This document shows positions 34,174 through 45,180 of a stretch of 64,000 nt of DNA, piece by piece. Position numbers and translations under genes: made by a program. Each line of letters starts with the position of its first letter. Position 1 is the stretch's first letter. The DNA lies in assembly GCF_009846865.1 (NCBI RefSeq), contig NZ_WUWN01000001.1, forward strand, positions 1 to 64,000, read 5' to 3'. This stretch comes from Puerhibacterium puerhi (GTDB lineage Bacteria > Actinomycetota > Actinomycetes > Actinomycetales > Cellulomonadaceae). The notes below the pieces were generated by a model. It did no database searches, was not told the DNA's origin, and worked only from the letters and a program-made list of their open reading frames with translations.

Positions 34174-35468
34174 CGGAGGAACCCTTCGTAGTGACGCTGC
34201 TGCAGCTGGGAGTCGATCTGCTTGACCGTCTCCAGGCCCACGCCGACGATGATGAGGATCGAGCTGCCGCCGAACGGCAGGTTGTTCGCCAGGCCGAGCC
34301 AGACGACCATCAGCGTCGGGATGAGCGCGATGACCGCGAGGTAGAGCGACCCGGCCGACGTGATGCGGGTGATCACGTAGTCGAGGTACTCGGCGGTCGG
34401 GCGGCCGGCGCGGATGCCCGGGATGAAGCCGCCGTACTTCTTCATGTTGTCCGCGACCTCGTCCGGGTTGAACGTGATCGACGTGTAGAAGAAGCAGAAG
34501 AACAGGATCAGGACGACGTACAGGACGATGTAGAGCGGCGCGTCCTGGGCGGCGAGGTTGCGGGAGATCCACTGGACCCAGCCCGCGGTCTGGTCGCCGA
34601 ACTGCGCGATCAGGGTCGGGATGGCCAGGATCGACGCCGCGAAGATCACGGGGATCACGCCGGCCATGTTGATCTTGATCGGGATGTAGGTGCTCGTGCC
34701 GCCGTACATCCGCCGCCCCACCATGCGCTTGGCGTACTGCACGGGGATGCGGCGCTGGGACTGCTCCACGAAGACGACCAGGCCGATCACGAGCACCACG
34801 ACCGCGACGAGGATGATCGTGTTGCGGATGCCGTCGGAGCCGCCGGCGACCGACCACAGGCCCGTCGGGAAGCTCGCGGCGATGGACGTGAAGATCAGCA
34901 GGGACATGCCGTTGCCCACGCCACGCTCGGTGATGAGCTCGCCCAGCCACATGATCAGGCCGGTGCCGGCGGTCATCGTGATCACCATGAGGAGCATCGT
35001 GACGATGGAGTCGTCGGCGAGGACGTCGAGCGTGCAGCCCTGGAACAGCAGCCCCTGGCGCGCCGTGGTGATGACCGTCGTCGACTGCAGGATCGCCAGC
35101 GCGATGGTCAGGTAGCGCGTGTACTGGGTCAGCTTCGCCTGGCCGGCCTGGCCCTCCTTGTGCAGGGCCTCGAAGCGCGGGATCACCACACGCAGCAGCT
35201 GCACGATGATGCTCGCCGTGATGTACGGCATGATCCCGAGGGCGAAGATCGACAGCTGCAGGAGCGCGCCGCCGCTGAAGGTGTTCACCAGGCCCAGCAG
35301 CGAGGTCCCGCCCGCCGTCTGGTCGATGCACTGGCGGACGTTGCCGTAGTCCACCCCAGGCGTCGGGATGAAGGACCCCACGCGGAAGACCGCCATGATC
35401 GCGATCGTGAACAGCAGCTTGCGCCGCAGGTCAGGCGTCCGGAAAGCCCGGGCGAATGCGCTGAGCAC
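34170..35468 (-). CDS. secY: preprotein translocase subunit SecY
   Basis: The 432-residue channel protein has ten hydrophobic segments. Landmarks are SAFARAFRTPDLRRKLLFTIAIMAVFRVGSFIPTPGVD (in parts), GIMPYITASIIVQLL (plug/lateral gate region), ITERGVGNGMSLLIF and RAGRPTAEYLDYVI. With SecE (62.6 kb) and SecG it forms the export pore. GTG start with GGAGG 5 nt upstream. A -10 box TAGAAT about 165 bp upstream and a terminator after rplO suggest that secY-adk-map starts its own transcript. Confidence 0.97.
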   Translation of the reverse strand: MLSAFARAFRTPDLRRKLLFTIAIMAVFRVGSFIPTPGVDYGNVRQCIDQTAGGTSLLGLVNTFSGGALLQLSIFALGIMPYITASIIVQLLRVVIPRFEALHKEGQAGQAKLTQYTRYLTIALAILQSTTVITTARQGLLFQGCTLDVLADDSIVTMLLMVITMTAGTGLIMWLGELITERGVGNGMSLLIFTSIAASFPTGLWSVAGGSDGIRNTIILVAVVVLVIGLVVFVEQSQRRIPVQYAKRMVGRRMYGGTSTYIPIKINMAGVIPVIFAASILAIPTLIAQFGDQTAGWVQWISRNLAAQDAPLYIVLYVVLILFFCFFYTSITFNPDEVADNMKKYGGFIPGIRAGRPTAEYLDYVITRITSAGSLYLAVIALIPTLMVVWLGLANNLPFGGSSILIIVGVGLETVKQIDSQLQQRHYEGFLR

Positions 35469-35632
35469 CTATCCTCCTGGCCCGCCGTGGCGGGTTGTCG
35501 TGTCGCCGGCTCGCCGGCGAGCTGTGGCGCCGCGGGCCCGGGCCTTCGCCCGTCCCCCCGACACCGCTTCGGACGCGGTCGTCCCGGGCGTTCCCGGCGG
35601 CCCCGCGAGCACGCGCGGCCGGACCGCATCGG

Positions 35633-35638
35633 ATTCTA
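35633..35638 (-). promoter_or_regulatory. secY -10 box
   Basis: TAGAAT on the minus strand; leader about 158 nt. No convincing -35. It lies between the rplO terminator and secY, which supports a new transcript here. Confidence 0.5.
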
Positions 35639-35682
35639 CGTGCCGCGACCCCGTGTGGCCGACACGTTCGCTCCGTGAATGC

Positions 35683-35722
35683 ACGCAGGGCCGGCGGCGC
35701 TGCTGCGCCACCGGCCCTGCGT
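35683..35722 (-). terminator. hairpin after rplO
   Basis: ACGCAGGGCCGG pairs with its complement, with a further GGCGC/GCGCC pairing inside, 8 bp beyond the rplO stop. No T-tract. Confidence 0.75.
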
Positions 35723-35729
35723 GGGGTTC

Positions 35730-36224
35730 TCAGTCCTCGGAGACCGAACCGCCGGCCGCCAGGATCTTGTCCTTGGCGGAGCCGGACAGCGCGTCGACCG
35801 CGACGTCCAGCTTGACGGTGATCTCCCCCGTGCCGAGCACCTTCACCGGCTGACCCTTGCGGACCGCGCCCTTGGCGACGAGGTCGGCGACGGTGACGGA
35901 GCCACCCTCGGGGTACAGCGCGGCGAGCTTGTCCAGGTTCACGACCTGGTACTCGACGCGGAACGGGTTCTTGAACCCGCGCAGCTTCGGCAGGCGCATG
36001 TGCAGAGGCATCTGCCCGCCCTCGAAGCCCGCGGACACCTGGTAGCGAGCCTTCGTACCCTTGGTACCGCGGCCCGCCGTCTTGCCCTTCGACGCCTCAC
36101 CACGACCCACGCGGGTCTTGGCGGTCTTGGCGCCGGGGGCAGGACGCAGGTGGTGGACCTTCAGCGGCTTGACCGAGGTGGTCTCCTCGGTCTCGGCCGC
36201 CTGCGACTTCTTGGCCTCGGCCAT
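35730..36224 (-). CDS. rplO: 50S ribosomal protein L15
   Basis: A 164-residue L15. After a 20-residue N-terminal extension it reads [39 protein letters not shown] (in the conserved glycine/lysine-rich loop), then [19 protein letters not shown] and [13 protein letters not shown]. The ATG is used here; an in-frame GTG at 36230 overlaps the rpmD stop (GTGA) and is equally possible. Last gene before the hairpin that precedes secY. Confidence 0.96.
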   Translation of the reverse strand: MAEAKKSQAAETEETTSVKPLKVHHLRPAPGAKTAKTRVGRGEASKGKTAGRGTKGTKARYQVSAGFEGGQMPLHMRLPKLRGFKNPFRVEYQVVNLDKLAALYPEGGSVTVADLVAKGAVRKGQPVKVLGTGEITVKLDVAVDALSGSAKDKILAAGGSVSED

Positions 36225-36226
36225 GC

Positions 36227-36409
36227 TCACTCGACCTCCTCGACGGTGACGAGGTGCGCCACCGTGGCGACCATGCCGCGGATCTCCGGGCGGTCCTCCT
36301 TCACGGCGGTGTCGCCGATCCGCTTGAGGCCCAGGGTCCGCAGGGTGTCGCGCTGGTTCTGCTTGCCGCCGATGGCGGACTTCGTCTGGGTCACCTTGAG
36401 ACGAGCCAT
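36227..36409 (-). CDS. rpmD: 50S ribosomal protein L30
   Basis: A 60-residue L30: [31 protein letters not shown] (in the family pattern) and [17 protein letters not shown]. Its ATG overlaps the rpsE stop by one base (TGATG), so translation is coupled. The small size is normal for bacterial L30. Confidence 0.96.
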   Translation of the reverse strand: MARLKVTQTKSAIGGKQNQRDTLRTLGLKRIGDTAVKEDRPEIRGMVATVAHLVTVEEVE

Positions 36410-37071
36410 CACGCACCCACCTTCGCCTCGTCGGACGCGGCGTCCTTCGCGGCGAGGCCGGCGGCCTGCGCGCGCAGGAGCGCGGCCGGGGCCACGTCCT
36501 CGAGCGCGAGACCACGACGCGCGGCCACGGCGGCCGGCTCCTCGAGACCCTTCAGGGCCGCGACGGTCGCGTGCACGATGTTGATCGAGTTCGACGAACC
36601 CAGCGACTTGCTCAGCACGTCGTGGATGCCGGCGCACTCGAGCACGGCGCGGACCGGACCACCGGCGATCACACCGGTACCCGGCGACGCCGGACGCAGG
36701 AACACGACGCCGGCAGCGGCCTCGCCCTGCACCGGGTGCGGGATGGTGCCCTGGATGCGCGGGACGCGGAAGAAGTTCTTCTTCGCCTCCTCGACACCCT
36801 TGGCGATCGCCGCGGGCACCTCCTTGGCCTTGCCGTAGCCGACGCCCACGGTGCCGTTGCCGTCGCCCACCACGACCAGCGCGGTGAAGCTGAAGCGGCG
36901 GCCGCCCTTGACGACCTTGGCGACGCGGTTGATCGTCACGACGCGCTCGAGGAAGTCGCTCTTCGCCTCGCGACGGTCGTTGCGGCGGTCGTCGCGGCGC
37001 GAGCCGCGGCGGCCGTCGTTGCTGTTCTCGTTGGCGCCCTGGGGGGCGCCGGTGCGCTGCCCTGCAGCCAT
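36409..37071 (-). CDS. rpsE: 30S ribosomal protein S5
   Basis: A 220-residue S5. Residues 1-38 are a Gly/Asn/Arg-rich extension. The S5 domain starts at [23 protein letters not shown], and the second domain has [35 protein letters not shown] (in blocks). S5 helps ensure decoding accuracy; the spectinomycin-contact loop [10 protein letters not shown] is normal. An Ala-rich tail of about 20 residues follows the core. Confidence 0.97.
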   Translation of the reverse strand: MAAGQRTGAPQGANENSNDGRRGSRRDDRRNDRREAKSDFLERVVTINRVAKVVKGGRRFSFTALVVVGDGNGTVGVGYGKAKEVPAAIAKGVEEAKKNFFRVPRIQGTIPHPVQGEAAAGVVFLRPASPGTGVIAGGPVRAVLECAGIHDVLSKSLGSSNSINIVHATVAALKGLEEPAAVAARRGLALEDVAPAALLRAQAAGLAAKDAASDEAKVGA

Positions 37072-37102
37072 CAGAGGTTCCTCATCTTCCGTGCGTAGGT
37101 CG

Positions 37103-37474
37103 TCACAGCGTCAGACCGCCTTCGCGTGCGCCGTCGGCGACCGCGGCCACGCGGCCGTGGTACTTGTTGCCGCCGCGGTCGAAGACCACGGACTCGACGC
37201 CGGCCGCCTTGGCACGCGCGGCGACGAGCTCGCCGACCTTGCGGGCCTTCGCGGTCTTGTCGGCGTCGAGGGCACGCAGGTCGGCCTCGAGCGTCGAGGC
37301 GGACGCGACGGTCTTGCCGACCGTGTCGTCGACCACCTGCGCCACCATGTGGCGGTTCGAGCGGGTCACGACCAGGCGGGGGCGAGCCGGCGTACCGGTG
37401 ATCTTCTTGCGCAGGCGCAGGTGCCGGCGCTGACGCGCGACCGCCTTGCCCTTGCCCAGGATCTTGAGAGCCAT
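37103..37474 (-). CDS. rplR: 50S ribosomal protein L18
   Basis: A 123-residue L18 that binds 5S rRNA. It starts [24 protein letters not shown], with [20 protein letters not shown] and [26 protein letters not shown]. The ATG overlaps the rplF stop (TGATG); a GTG one codon earlier is an alternative. Confidence 0.97.
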   Translation of the reverse strand: MALKILGKGKAVARQRRHLRLRKKITGTPARPRLVVTRSNRHMVAQVVDDTVGKTVASASTLEADLRALDADKTAKARKVGELVAARAKAAGVESVVFDRGGNKYHGRVAAVADGAREGGLTL

Positions 37475-38010
37475 CACTTACCAGCCTTTCCGACCTTGCG
37501 GCGGACGACCTCGCCGGCGTAGCGCACACCCTTGCCCTTGTAGGGCTCGGGCTTGCGGATCTTGCGGATGTTCGCTGCGACCTCGCCGACCTGCTGCTTG
37601 TCGATGCCGGAGACCGAGAACTTCGTCGGGCTCTCGACGGCGAACGAGATGCCCTCGGGCGCCGAGACGACGACCGGGTGGCTGAAGCCGAGCGCGAACT
37701 CGAGGTCCGAGCCCTTGGCCGTGACGCGGTAACCGGTACCGACGATCTCGAGCTTCTTCTCGTAGCCCTGCGTGACACCGGTGATGATGTTCGCGAGCAG
37801 CGTGCGGGTCAGGCCGTGCAGCGCACGGGACTGCCGCTCGTCGTCAGGACGCGACACCACGAGGGCACCGTCCTCCTGAGCGACCGCGATGGGGGCGGGC
37901 ACCGTGTGCTCCAGGGTCCCCTTGGGGCCCTTGACGGTCACGAGCGCACCGCTGATGGTGACGTCCACGCCGGCCGGGACCGGGACGGGGAGCTTGCCGA
38001 TTCGAGACAT
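37474..38010 (-). CDS. rplF: 50S ribosomal protein L6
   Basis: A 178-residue L6 near the factor-binding site. [20 protein letters not shown] begins the first half; the second half has [28 protein letters not shown] and the signature [25 protein letters not shown] (in blocks). The end is normal. It overlaps rplR by one base. Confidence 0.97.
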   Translation of the reverse strand: MSRIGKLPVPVPAGVDVTISGALVTVKGPKGTLEHTVPAPIAVAQEDGALVVSRPDDERQSRALHGLTRTLLANIITGVTQGYEKKLEIVGTGYRVTAKGSDLEFALGFSHPVVVSAPEGISFAVESPTKFSVSGIDKQQVGEVAANIRKIRKPEPYKGKGVRYAGEVVRRKVGKAGK

Positions 38011-38030
38011 GGCTTGTATCTCCCTTCCGA

Positions 38031-38429
38031 TTACCAGACGTAGGCGAGGACTTCGCCGCCGACGCCCTTGGCCTGGGCCTGCCGGTCGGTCAGGAGACCG
38101 GAGGACGTCGAGAGGATGGCGACGCCGAGACCGCCGAGCACCTTCGGCAGCTCGGTCGACTTGGCGTACTTGCGCAGGCCGGGCTTCGACACGCGGCGGA
38201 TGCCCGAGAGGGCGCGCTCGCGGTTGGGCCCGTACTTCAGCGTGATGGTGAGGGTCTTGCCCACCTTGGCGTCCTCGACGCTGTGGCCGGCGATGTAGCC
38301 CTCGGCCTGAAGGATCTCCGCGATGTGGAGCTTCAGCTTCGAGGACGGCATCGACACGGTGTCGTGGTGCGCCGAGTTCGCGTTCCGCAGACGCGTCAGC
38401 ATGTCTGCGATGGGGTCGGTCATCGTCAT
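38031..38429 (-). CDS. rpsH: 30S ribosomal protein S8
   Basis: A 132-residue S8, a central-domain 16S rRNA binder and a classic autoregulator of the spc operon. Motifs: [36 protein letters not shown], and the C-terminal [33 protein letters not shown] (in blocks). The ATG at 38429 is used; another two codons later is possible. An 88-bp gap with a strong hairpin precedes it. Confidence 0.97.
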   Translation of the reverse strand: MTMTDPIADMLTRLRNANSAHHDTVSMPSSKLKLHIAEILQAEGYIAGHSVEDAKVGKTLTITLKYGPNRERALSGIRRVSKPGLRKYAKSTELPKVLGGLGVAILSTSSGLLTDRQAQAKGVGGEVLAYVW

Positions 38430-38460
38430 GTCGGGCTCTTGCCCTTCCTCGTCGTGGTTT

Positions 38461-38500
38461 CCGGGCGGCGCACCAGGCACGTGCCTGGGGTCCCGCCCGG
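38461..38500 (-). promoter_or_regulatory. 40-nt hairpin between rpsN and rpsH
   Basis: Arms 38461-38480 and 38481-38500 pair at 16 of 20 positions: CCGGGCGG/CCGCCCGG outside, CCAGGCAC/GTGCCTGG inside, with a 4 x 4 internal loop. It lies in the rpsH leader, where S8 regulates translation in other bacteria; an S8 target is possible but unproven. Confidence 0.5.
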
Positions 38501-38517
38501 ACCTACGACGTCGTTGG

Positions 38518-38703
38518 TTACCAGCTGCTCTTGGTCACGCCGGGGAGCTCGCCGCGGTGGGCCATCTCCCGCACGCAGATCCGGCACAGGCCGAACTTGC
38601 GGTACACGGAGTGCGGGCGGCCGCACCGCTGGCACCGGGTGTAGGCGCGCACCGCGAACTTGGGCTTCGCGGCCGCCTTGTTGATCAGGGCCTTCTTCGC
38701 CAT
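38518..38703 (-). CDS. rpsZ: 30S ribosomal protein S14, zinc type
   Basis: A 61-residue type-Z S14. The zinc ribbon is C24-x2-C27 and C40-x2-C43 ([35 protein letters not shown]). The short zinc form differs from the 100-residue zinc-free form that many genomes keep elsewhere for zinc starvation. It starts one base after the rplE stop. Confidence 0.97.
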   Translation of the reverse strand: MAKKALINKAAAKPKFAVRAYTRCQRCGRPHSVYRKFGLCRICVREMAHRGELPGVTKSSW

Positions 38704-38704
38704 G

Positions 38705-39280
38705 TCAGTTCTCCTCCTTGAAGGGGAAGCCGAGACGGCGGAGCAGGGAACGGCCCTCGTCGTCCGTGGTCGCGCTCGTCACGACGGTGATGTCCATGCC
38801 GCGGACACGGTCGATCTTGTCCTGGTCGATCTCGTGGAACATCGACTGCTCGGTGAGACCGAAGGTGTAGTTGCCGTGGCCGTCGAACTGCTTGGCCGAC
38901 AGGCCGCGGAAGTCGCGGATGCGCGGCAGCGCGATCGACAGCAGGCGGTCGAGGAACTCCCACATGCGGTCGCCACGGAGCGTGACGTGGGCGCCGATCG
39001 GCATGCCCTCGCGCAGCTTGAACTGGGCGATGGACTTGCGGGCGCGGGTCACCTGCGGCTTCTGGCCGGTGATGGCCGTCAGGTCGCGGATGGCGCCCTC
39101 GATCAGCTTCGAGTCCTTCGCCGCGTCACCGACACCCATGTTGACGACGATCTTGGTGAGACCGGCGACCTGGCTGACGTTGGCGTGGCCGAACTCCTCG
39201 CGCAGGCCCGGCAGGATCTCCTCGCGGTACTTCTGCTTGAGGCGCGGCAGGGCCGGGGCCTCGAGAGTCGTCTCGGTCAT
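38705..39280 (-). CDS. rplE: 50S ribosomal protein L5
   Basis: A 191-residue L5 that binds 5S rRNA and bridges to S13. [89 protein letters not shown] (in blocks) and [28 protein letters not shown] overlaps the rplX stop by one base. Confidence 0.97.
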   Translation of the reverse strand: MTETTLEAPALPRLKQKYREEILPGLREEFGHANVSQVAGLTKIVVNMGVGDAAKDSKLIEGAIRDLTAITGQKPQVTRARKSIAQFKLREGMPIGAHVTLRGDRMWEFLDRLLSIALPRIRDFRGLSAKQFDGHGNYTFGLTEQSMFHEIDQDKIDRVRGMDITVVTSATTDDEGRSLLRRLGFPFKEEN

Positions 39281-39621
39281 CAGATGTCCTTCCCGGAACG
39301 CTTGGCGACGCGCACGCGGACGGTGCGGGTACGGCCGTCACGCTCGACCTGCTCGGTGCGGTAGCCGACGCGGGTGCCCTTCTTGGTCTCCGGGTCGACG
39401 AGCATGACGTTGGAGACGTGGATCGGGGCCTCGACGGTCTCGATGCCGCCGGTGCGGGTGCCGCGGGCGGTCTGGCCGGCCTTGACGTGCTTGGTGACGC
39501 GCTGGACGCCCTCCACCACGACGCGGTCGGAGTCCTTGAGGACCTCGAGCACGCGGCCGGTCTTGCCCTTGTCGCGACCGGCGATGACGATCACCTGGTC
39601 GCCCTTCTTGATCTTCGCCAT
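39280..39621 (-). CDS. rplX: 50S ribosomal protein L24
   Basis: A 113-residue L24, an assembly initiator. The KOW motif is [23 protein letters not shown], followed by [15 protein letters not shown] and [30 protein letters not shown] (in blocks). It starts 2 bp after rplN. Confidence 0.97.
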   Translation of the reverse strand: MAKIKKGDQVIVIAGRDKGKTGRVLEVLKDSDRVVVEGVQRVTKHVKAGQTARGTRTGGIETVEAPIHVSNVMLVDPETKKGTRVGYRTEQVERDGRTRTVRVRVAKRSGKDI

Positions 39622-39623
39622 GG

Positions 39624-39992
39624 TCAGATCACCTCCGGGGCCAGCGAGACGATCTTCATGAACCGCTTGTCGCGCAGCTCACGGCCGACCGGGCCGAAGA
39701 TTCGGGTACCACGAGGGTCGCCGTCGTTGCGAAGGATGACGGCGGCGTTCTCGTCGAACTTGATGTAGGAACCGTCCGGACGACGGCGCTCCTTGGCGGT
39801 CCGGACGACGACGGCCTTGACCACGTCGCCCTTCTTCACGTTGCCGCCCGGGATCGCATCCTTGACGGTGGCGACGATGACGTCGCCGATACCGGCGTAG
39901 CGACGGCCGGAACCACCGAGAACGCGGATGCAGAGGATCTCCTTGGCACCCGTGTTGTCGGCGACCCGAAGTCGCGACTCCTGCTGGATCAT
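39624..39992 (-). CDS. rplN: 50S ribosomal protein L14
   Basis: A 122-residue L14. [56 protein letters not shown], and the C-terminal [28 protein letters not shown] (in blocks). L14 lies at the intersubunit face. GGAGATC precedes the ATG. It is the first gene of the spc cluster; the hairpins upstream suggest a transcript boundary, although only a weak -10 (AACTAT near 40050) is visible. Confidence 0.97.
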   Translation of the reverse strand: MIQQESRLRVADNTGAKEILCIRVLGGSGRRYAGIGDVIVATVKDAIPGGNVKKGDVVKAVVVRTAKERRRPDGSYIKFDENAAVILRNDGDPRGTRIFGPVGRELRDKRFMKIVSLAPEVI

Positions 39993-40069
39993 CGATTGAT
40001 CTCCTGTCGTCGAGCCGGTTCTCGCCGGGAGGTCCCGGGCGAGCCTTGCCGAACGGATAGTTGCGGTGT

Positions 40070-40131
40070 GGCCGTGGCGGGCCGCATACGTGTGTCACGG
40101 CCCGCCACGGCCGACGAGGGCTAGGCCCTCG
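40070..40131 (-). terminator. tandem hairpins at the S10/spc boundary
   Basis: Directly after rpsQ come CGAGGGC/GCCCTCG with loop TAG (40115-40131), then a 15-bp perfect stem GGCCGTGGCGGGCCG (40070-40084) with 40098-40112. No T-tract. The position equals the operon border between S10 and spc in E. coli. Confidence 0.7.
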
Positions 40132-40134
40132 GGG

Positions 40135-40419
40135 TCACTTGGCCTTCTCGAGGATCTCCACCAGGCGCCACCGCTTGGTCGCGGACAGCGGGCGGGTCTC
40201 CATGATCACGACCAGGTCGCCGATGCCGGCGGTGTTCTGCTCGTCGTGCGCCTTGACCTTGTTGGTGCGACGCATGACCTTGCCGTAGAGCGGGTGCTTC
40301 ACCCGGTCCTCGACCTCGACCACGATGGTCTTGTCCATCTTGTCGCTCACCACGTAGCCGCGGCGGACCTTGCGGATGCCCCGCTCGGGGGCCACCTTCT
40401 CGGTCGTCTCGTTGCTCAT
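40135..40419 (-). CDS. rpsQ: 30S ribosomal protein S17
   Basis: A 94-residue S17. The OB-fold core is [49 protein letters not shown] (in blocks), ending [28 protein letters not shown]. The ATG has GTGAGG 5 nt upstream; a GTG five codons earlier that overlaps the rpmC end is an alternative. Confidence 0.96.
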   Translation of the reverse strand: MSNETTEKVAPERGIRKVRRGYVVSDKMDKTIVVEVEDRVKHPLYGKVMRRTNKVKAHDEQNTAGIGDLVVIMETRPLSATKRWRLVEILEKAK

Positions 40420-40426
40420 CGGTGCC

Positions 40427-40663
40427 TCACTCACTCACGCTCGGGGCCGTGCGGATGCCGAGCTCGCGCTCGCGCAGGATCGTGTAGATCCGGGCGATGT
40501 CGCGCTTGACCGCCTTGATCCGACCGTGCGACTCCAGCTGGCCGGTGGCCGACTGGAAGCGGAGGTTGAAGAGCTCCTCCTTGGCCTTCTTCAGCTCGGC
40601 GACGAGCTTCTCGTCGTCGAAGCCGTCCAGGTCGGCGGGCGCCAGGCCCTTCGTTCCGATCAT
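40427..40663 (-). CDS. rpmC: 50S ribosomal protein L29
   Basis: A 78-residue L29 at the polypeptide exit tunnel. [38 protein letters not shown] (in blocks) and [21 protein letters not shown] overlaps the rplP stop by one base. Confidence 0.96.
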   Translation of the reverse strand: MIGTKGLAPADLDGFDDEKLVAELKKAKEELFNLRFQSATGQLESHGRIKAVKRDIARIYTILRERELGIRTAPSVSE

Positions 40664-41082
40664 CAGATCGCACCACCCTCGCGCACCACGAAACGGCACT
40701 TCATCGGGAGCTTGTGCATCGCACGGCGCATGGCCTCGCGAGCCAGCGGCTCCGGGACGCCGGCCAGCTCGAAGACGATGCGGCCGGGCTTGACGTTGGC
40801 GACCCACCACTCGGGCGAGCCCTTGCCGGAACCCATGCGGGTCTCGGCGGGCTTCTTGGTCAGGGGGCGGTCCGGGTAGATGTTGATCCAGACCTTGCCG
40901 CCACGCTTGATGTGGCGGGTCATCGCGATACGAGCAGCCTCGATCTGGCGGTTCGTGACGTAGGCCGGCTCGAGAGCCTGGATGCCGAAGTCGCCGAACG
41001 CGATCGTGGTACCACCCTTGGCCGCGCCGGAACGCGAGGGGTGGTGCTGCTTGCGGTGCTTGAGCCTGCGGGGGATCAGCAT
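40663..41082 (-). CDS. rplP: 50S ribosomal protein L16
   Basis: A 139-residue L16 near the A-site tRNA elbow. It begins [23 protein letters not shown], with [40 protein letters not shown] (in blocks) and [18 protein letters not shown]. It starts 2 bp after the rpsC stop. Confidence 0.97.
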   Translation of the reverse strand: MLIPRRLKHRKQHHPSRSGAAKGGTTIAFGDFGIQALEPAYVTNRQIEAARIAMTRHIKRGGKVWINIYPDRPLTKKPAETRMGSGKGSPEWWVANVKPGRIVFELAGVPEPLAREAMRRAMHKLPMKCRFVVREGGAI

Positions 41083-41084
41083 GC

Positions 41085-41912
41085 TCAGGCCTCCGTTCCG
41101 GTCTCGGTGGCCGCAGCCGCCTCGGCCGGGGCCTGCTGGGCAGGAGCCTCGGCGGCCGGCTGGGCCTGACGCTCGTTGCGACGGCCACCACCGCGACGCT
41201 CGCCACGCTCGCCGCGCGGGCCACCACGGCCCTGGCGCGGGGCGGCCGCGGCCTGCTGCGCGGCGAACTCCTTCTCGGTGATGTCGCCCTTGTAGATCCA
41301 CACCTTCACGCCGATGCGGCCGAAGGTGGTGCGGGCCTCGTAGAAGCCGAAGTCGATGTTCGCGCGGAGCGTGTGCAGCGGCACACGGCCCTCGCGGTAG
41401 AACTCCGACCGGCTCATCTCGGCGCCGCCGAGGCGGCCCGAGACCTGCACGCGGATGCCCTTGGCGCCGGCGCGCTGCGCGGACTGGATGCCCTTGCGCA
41501 TGGCGCGGCGGAAGGAGACGCGGCTCGCCAGCTGCTCGGCGATGCCCTGCGCGACGAGCTGCGCGTCGATCTCCGCGTTCTTGACCTCGAGGATGTTGAG
41601 CTGGACCTGCTTGCCCGTGAGCTTCTCGAGCTCGCCGCGGATGCGCTCGGCCTCGGCGCCGCGGCGGCCGATGACGATGCCCGGGCGGGCCGTGTGGATG
41701 TCCACGCGGACGCGGTCGCGGGTGCGCTCGATCTCGACCTTGGAGATGCCGGCGCGCTCGAGACCGGTGCTCATGAGCTTGCGGATCTGCACGTCCTCAC
41801 GGACGTAGTCGCGGTACCGCTGGCCGGGCTTCGTGCTGTCGGCGAACCAGCGCGACCGGTGGTCGGTGGTGATGCCGAGGCGGTACCCGTGCGGGTGAAC
41901 CTTCTGCCCCAC
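41085..41912 (-). CDS. rpsC: 30S ribosomal protein S3
   Basis: A 275-residue S3. [22 protein letters not shown] starts the protein; the KH domain has [23 protein letters not shown], and the C-terminal domain [33 protein letters not shown] (in blocks). The last 55 residues are an Ala/Arg/Gly/Glu-rich tail ([19 protein letters not shown]) beyond the usual end, probably disordered and RNA-binding. GTG start overlapping the rplV stop by one base. Confidence 0.97.
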   Translation of the reverse strand: MGQKVHPHGYRLGITTDHRSRWFADSTKPGQRYRDYVREDVQIRKLMSTGLERAGISKVEIERTRDRVRVDIHTARPGIVIGRRGAEAERIRGELEKLTGKQVQLNILEVKNAEIDAQLVAQGIAEQLASRVSFRRAMRKGIQSAQRAGAKGIRVQVSGRLGGAEMSRSEFYREGRVPLHTLRANIDFGFYEARTTFGRIGVKVWIYKGDITEKEFAAQQAAAAPRQGRGGPRGERGERRGGGRRNERQAQPAAEAPAQQAPAEAAAATETGTEA

Positions 41913-42283
41913 TATCGGGCCCCTTCCTTCTGAGCGTTCTTGGGCGCGACCACCACGGTGATGTGGCTGGTGCGCTTGAGGATCCGCGCCGCACGACCCT
42001 GCGCACGGGGACGGAAACGCTTGAGGGTCGGGCCCTCGTCGACGAACGCGGCGGCGACGACGAGCTCGGACTCGTCGAAGCGCTCGCTCGCACGGTCGGC
42101 CTTCACCCGGGCGTTGGCGATCGCGCTCTCCACGACCTTGCGGACGGGCTCGCTCGCCGCCTGCGGCGCGAACTTCAGCACCGCGACGGCCTCGCCGGCC
42201 TGCTTGCCACGGATGAGGTCCACGACGCGCCGGGCCTTCTGGGGCGTGACACGGACGAACCGCGCCTGCGCCTTGGCTTCCAT
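41912..42283 (-). CDS. rplV: 50S ribosomal protein L22
   Basis: A 123-residue L22 that lines the exit tunnel. [37 protein letters not shown] and the beta-hairpin tip region [29 protein letters not shown] (in blocks), the loop in which macrolide-resistance changes occur in other species; it looks normal. Confidence 0.97.
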   Translation of the reverse strand: MEAKAQARFVRVTPQKARRVVDLIRGKQAGEAVAVLKFAPQAASEPVRKVVESAIANARVKADRASERFDESELVVAAAFVDEGPTLKRFRPRAQGRAARILKRTSHITVVVAPKNAQKEGAR

Positions 42284-42353
42284 TGCTGTCCTGCTTCCTT
42301 TTCTCAGACAGTCCGGGTCAACGCTGCTGTGCTCGCGGGGATTCCCCCACGGC

Positions 42354-42635
42354 TCAGCGGCGACGACCCTTCTTGTCGTCCTTCACGTGGCCGCGGAAGG
42401 TCCGCGTGGGAGCGAACTCGCCGAGCTTGTGGCCGACCATCGACTCGGTGACGAACACCGGCGTGTGCTTGCGACCGTCGTGCACGGCGAACGTGTGACC
42501 GAGGAAGTCGGGCGTGATGACCGACCGACGGGACCAGGTCTTGATGACGTTCTTGGTCCCCTTCTCGTTCTGAGCGTCCACCTTCTTCTGCAGGTGGTCG
42601 TCGACGAAGGGGCCCTTCTTCAGGCTACGAGGCAT
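42354..42635 (-). CDS. rpsS: 30S ribosomal protein S19
   Basis: A 93-residue S19 of the 30S head. [70 protein letters not shown] (in blocks). Full length; 70 bp precede rplV. Confidence 0.97.
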   Translation of the reverse strand: MPRSLKKGPFVDDHLQKKVDAQNEKGTKNVIKTWSRRSVITPDFLGHTFAVHDGRKHTPVFVTESMVGHKLGEFAPTRTFRGHVKDDKKGRRR

Positions 42636-42649
42636 GTTTCAGGCTCCTA

Positions 42650-43486
<837 letters not shown>

Positions 43487-43517
43487 GGGATTCAGTCCTC
43501 GATCTGCTCAGTCCGGC

Positions 43518-43814
43518 TCAGCGACCGCCGAAGATGTCGATCGTGCCCTCGCGGAGGGTGACGATCGCCCGCTTCGTGTCCTTGCGCTTGCCCAGGCCGA
43601 AACGCGTGCGACGCGTCTTGCCCTTGCGGTTGATCGTGTTCACCGAGTCGACCTTGACGCCGAAGATCTGCTCGACCGCGACCTTGATCTCGGTCTTGTT
43701 GGCGCGCGGGTCCACGACGAAGGTGTACTTGCCCTCGTCGAGCAGGCCGTAGCTCTTCTCGGAGACGACCGGCGCGATCACGACGTCGCGCGGGTCCTTC
43801 GTCACGGCGGTCAC
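43518..43814 (-). CDS. rplW: 50S ribosomal protein L23
   Basis: A 98-residue L23, docking site for trigger factor and SRP at the tunnel exit. [47 protein letters not shown] (in blocks), [22 protein letters not shown]. The GTG start overlaps the rplD stop by 4 bp (GTGA). Confidence 0.97.
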   Translation of the reverse strand: MTAVTKDPRDVVIAPVVSEKSYGLLDEGKYTFVVDPRANKTEIKVAVEQIFGVKVDSVNTINRKGKTRRTRFGLGKRKDTKRAIVTLREGTIDIFGGR

Positions 43815-44503
43815 TTGGCGGCCTCCTCGGTGGTCGCAGCCTCGGACTCCGTCGCGACGGCCTTCGCGCCCTTCGCGGGGCCGGCGAGGAACGCGGCGAG
43901 CGCGCCCTCCGTGAAGACGACGTCGTCGGAGACGAGCACGTCGTAGGTGTTGAGCTGGTCGGCGGCGAGCAGGTGCACGGACGGCACGTTGCGCAGCGAC
44001 AGGATCGCCAGCTCGTCGGAGCGCTCGGTCACCACGAGGACGTGGCGACGGTCGGTGAGCGCCGACAGGGTCTTGAGCGCGGTCTTGGTCGACGGCTTGC
44101 CGTCGACGCCGAAGCCGGCGACGACGTGCACGCGGCCGGCGCGGGCGCGGTCGGACAGGGCGCCACGCAGGGCGGCGGCCTTCATCTTCTTCGGGGTGCG
44201 CTGGTCGTACGAGCGCGGCTGCGGGCCGTGGACGGTGCCACCGCCGGCGAACTGCGGGGCGCGGATCGAGCCCTGACGGGCGCGGCCGGTGCCCTTCTGC
44301 TTGTACGGCTTCTTGCCACCGCCCGCGACGTCGCCGCGGGTCTTGGTGGCGTGCGTGCCCTGGCGGGCGGCGGCGCGCTGGGCGACGACGACCTGGTGGA
44401 TCAGCGGGACGTTCGTGACGACGTCGAACACCTCGGCGGGGAGCTCGGCGGTGCCGGCCTTCTTGCCGGAGGCGTCGAGAACGTCGACGGTCAGAGCGGT
44501 CAT
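43811..44503 (-). CDS. rplD: 50S ribosomal protein L4
   Basis: A 230-residue L4. The tunnel loop is [47 protein letters not shown] (in blocks), and [23 protein letters not shown] lies in the globular domain. In E. coli L4 autoregulates the S10 operon. A short Ala/Glu/Thr-rich tail ends the protein. Confidence 0.97.
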   Translation of the reverse strand: MTALTVDVLDASGKKAGTAELPAEVFDVVTNVPLIHQVVVAQRAAARQGTHATKTRGDVAGGGKKPYKQKGTGRARQGSIRAPQFAGGGTVHGPQPRSYDQRTPKKMKAAALRGALSDRARAGRVHVVAGFGVDGKPSTKTALKTLSALTDRRHVLVVTERSDELAILSLRNVPSVHLLAADQLNTYDVLVSDDVVFTEGALAAFLAGPAKGAKAVATESEAATTEEAAK

Positions 44504-44510
44504 CAGTTGC

Positions 44511-45164
44511 TCACGCTCCCTTCGCGGCGGTCTTCACGACGACGACGCCGCCCTTGGGGCCGGGCACAGCGCCCTTGACGAGCAGCAGGCCCTTCTCGGC
44601 GTCGACCGCGTGGACGGTCAGGTTCTGGGTGGTCTGACGGGCGGCGCCCATCCGACCGGCCATGCGCAGGCCCTTGAACACGCGCGACGGCGTCGAGGCG
44701 CCACCGATCGAGCCCGGCTTGCGGTGGTTGCGGTGCGCACCGTGGGAGGCGCCGACGCCGGCGAAGCCGTGACGCTTCATGACACCGGCCGTGCCCTTGC
44801 CCTTGGTGGTGCCGACGACGTCGACCGTCGCGCCGGCCTCGAAGGCGGCAGCGGTGATCTCCTGGCCGACCGAGTACTCGGCGGCGTCGGCGGTGCGGAT
44901 CTCGGCCACGTGGCGGCGCGGCGTCACGCCGGCCTTCTCGAAGTGGCCCTTGAGCGGCTTGGTGACCTTGCGCGGGTCGATCTGGCCGGCGGCCAGCTGG
45001 ACGGCGGCGTAGCCGTCCGTCTCCGGCGTGCGGACCTGGGTCACCACGTTGGTGTCCACGGCCACGACGGTGACGGGCACGAGCTTGCCGGCCTCGTCCC
45101 AGACCTGGGTCATGCCCAGCTTGCGGCCGAGCAGCGCGGTCACGTTCTTGTGCAGGTTGCTCAT
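44511..45164 (-). CDS. rplC: 50S ribosomal protein L3
   Basis: A 217-residue L3 reaching the peptidyl-transferase centre. [33 protein letters not shown] (in blocks), [37 protein letters not shown] (the long loop) and [37 protein letters not shown]. Full length, 16 bp after rpsJ. Confidence 0.97.
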   Translation of the reverse strand: MSNLHKNVTALLGRKLGMTQVWDEAGKLVPVTVVAVDTNVVTQVRTPETDGYAAVQLAAGQIDPRKVTKPLKGHFEKAGVTPRRHVAEIRTADAAEYSVGQEITAAAFEAGATVDVVGTTKGKGTAGVMKRHGFAGVGASHGAHRNHRKPGSIGGASTPSRVFKGLRMAGRMGAARQTTQNLTVHAVDAEKGLLLVKGAVPGPKGGVVVVKTAAKGA

Positions 45165-45180
45165 CTCGATGTCACCCGCC

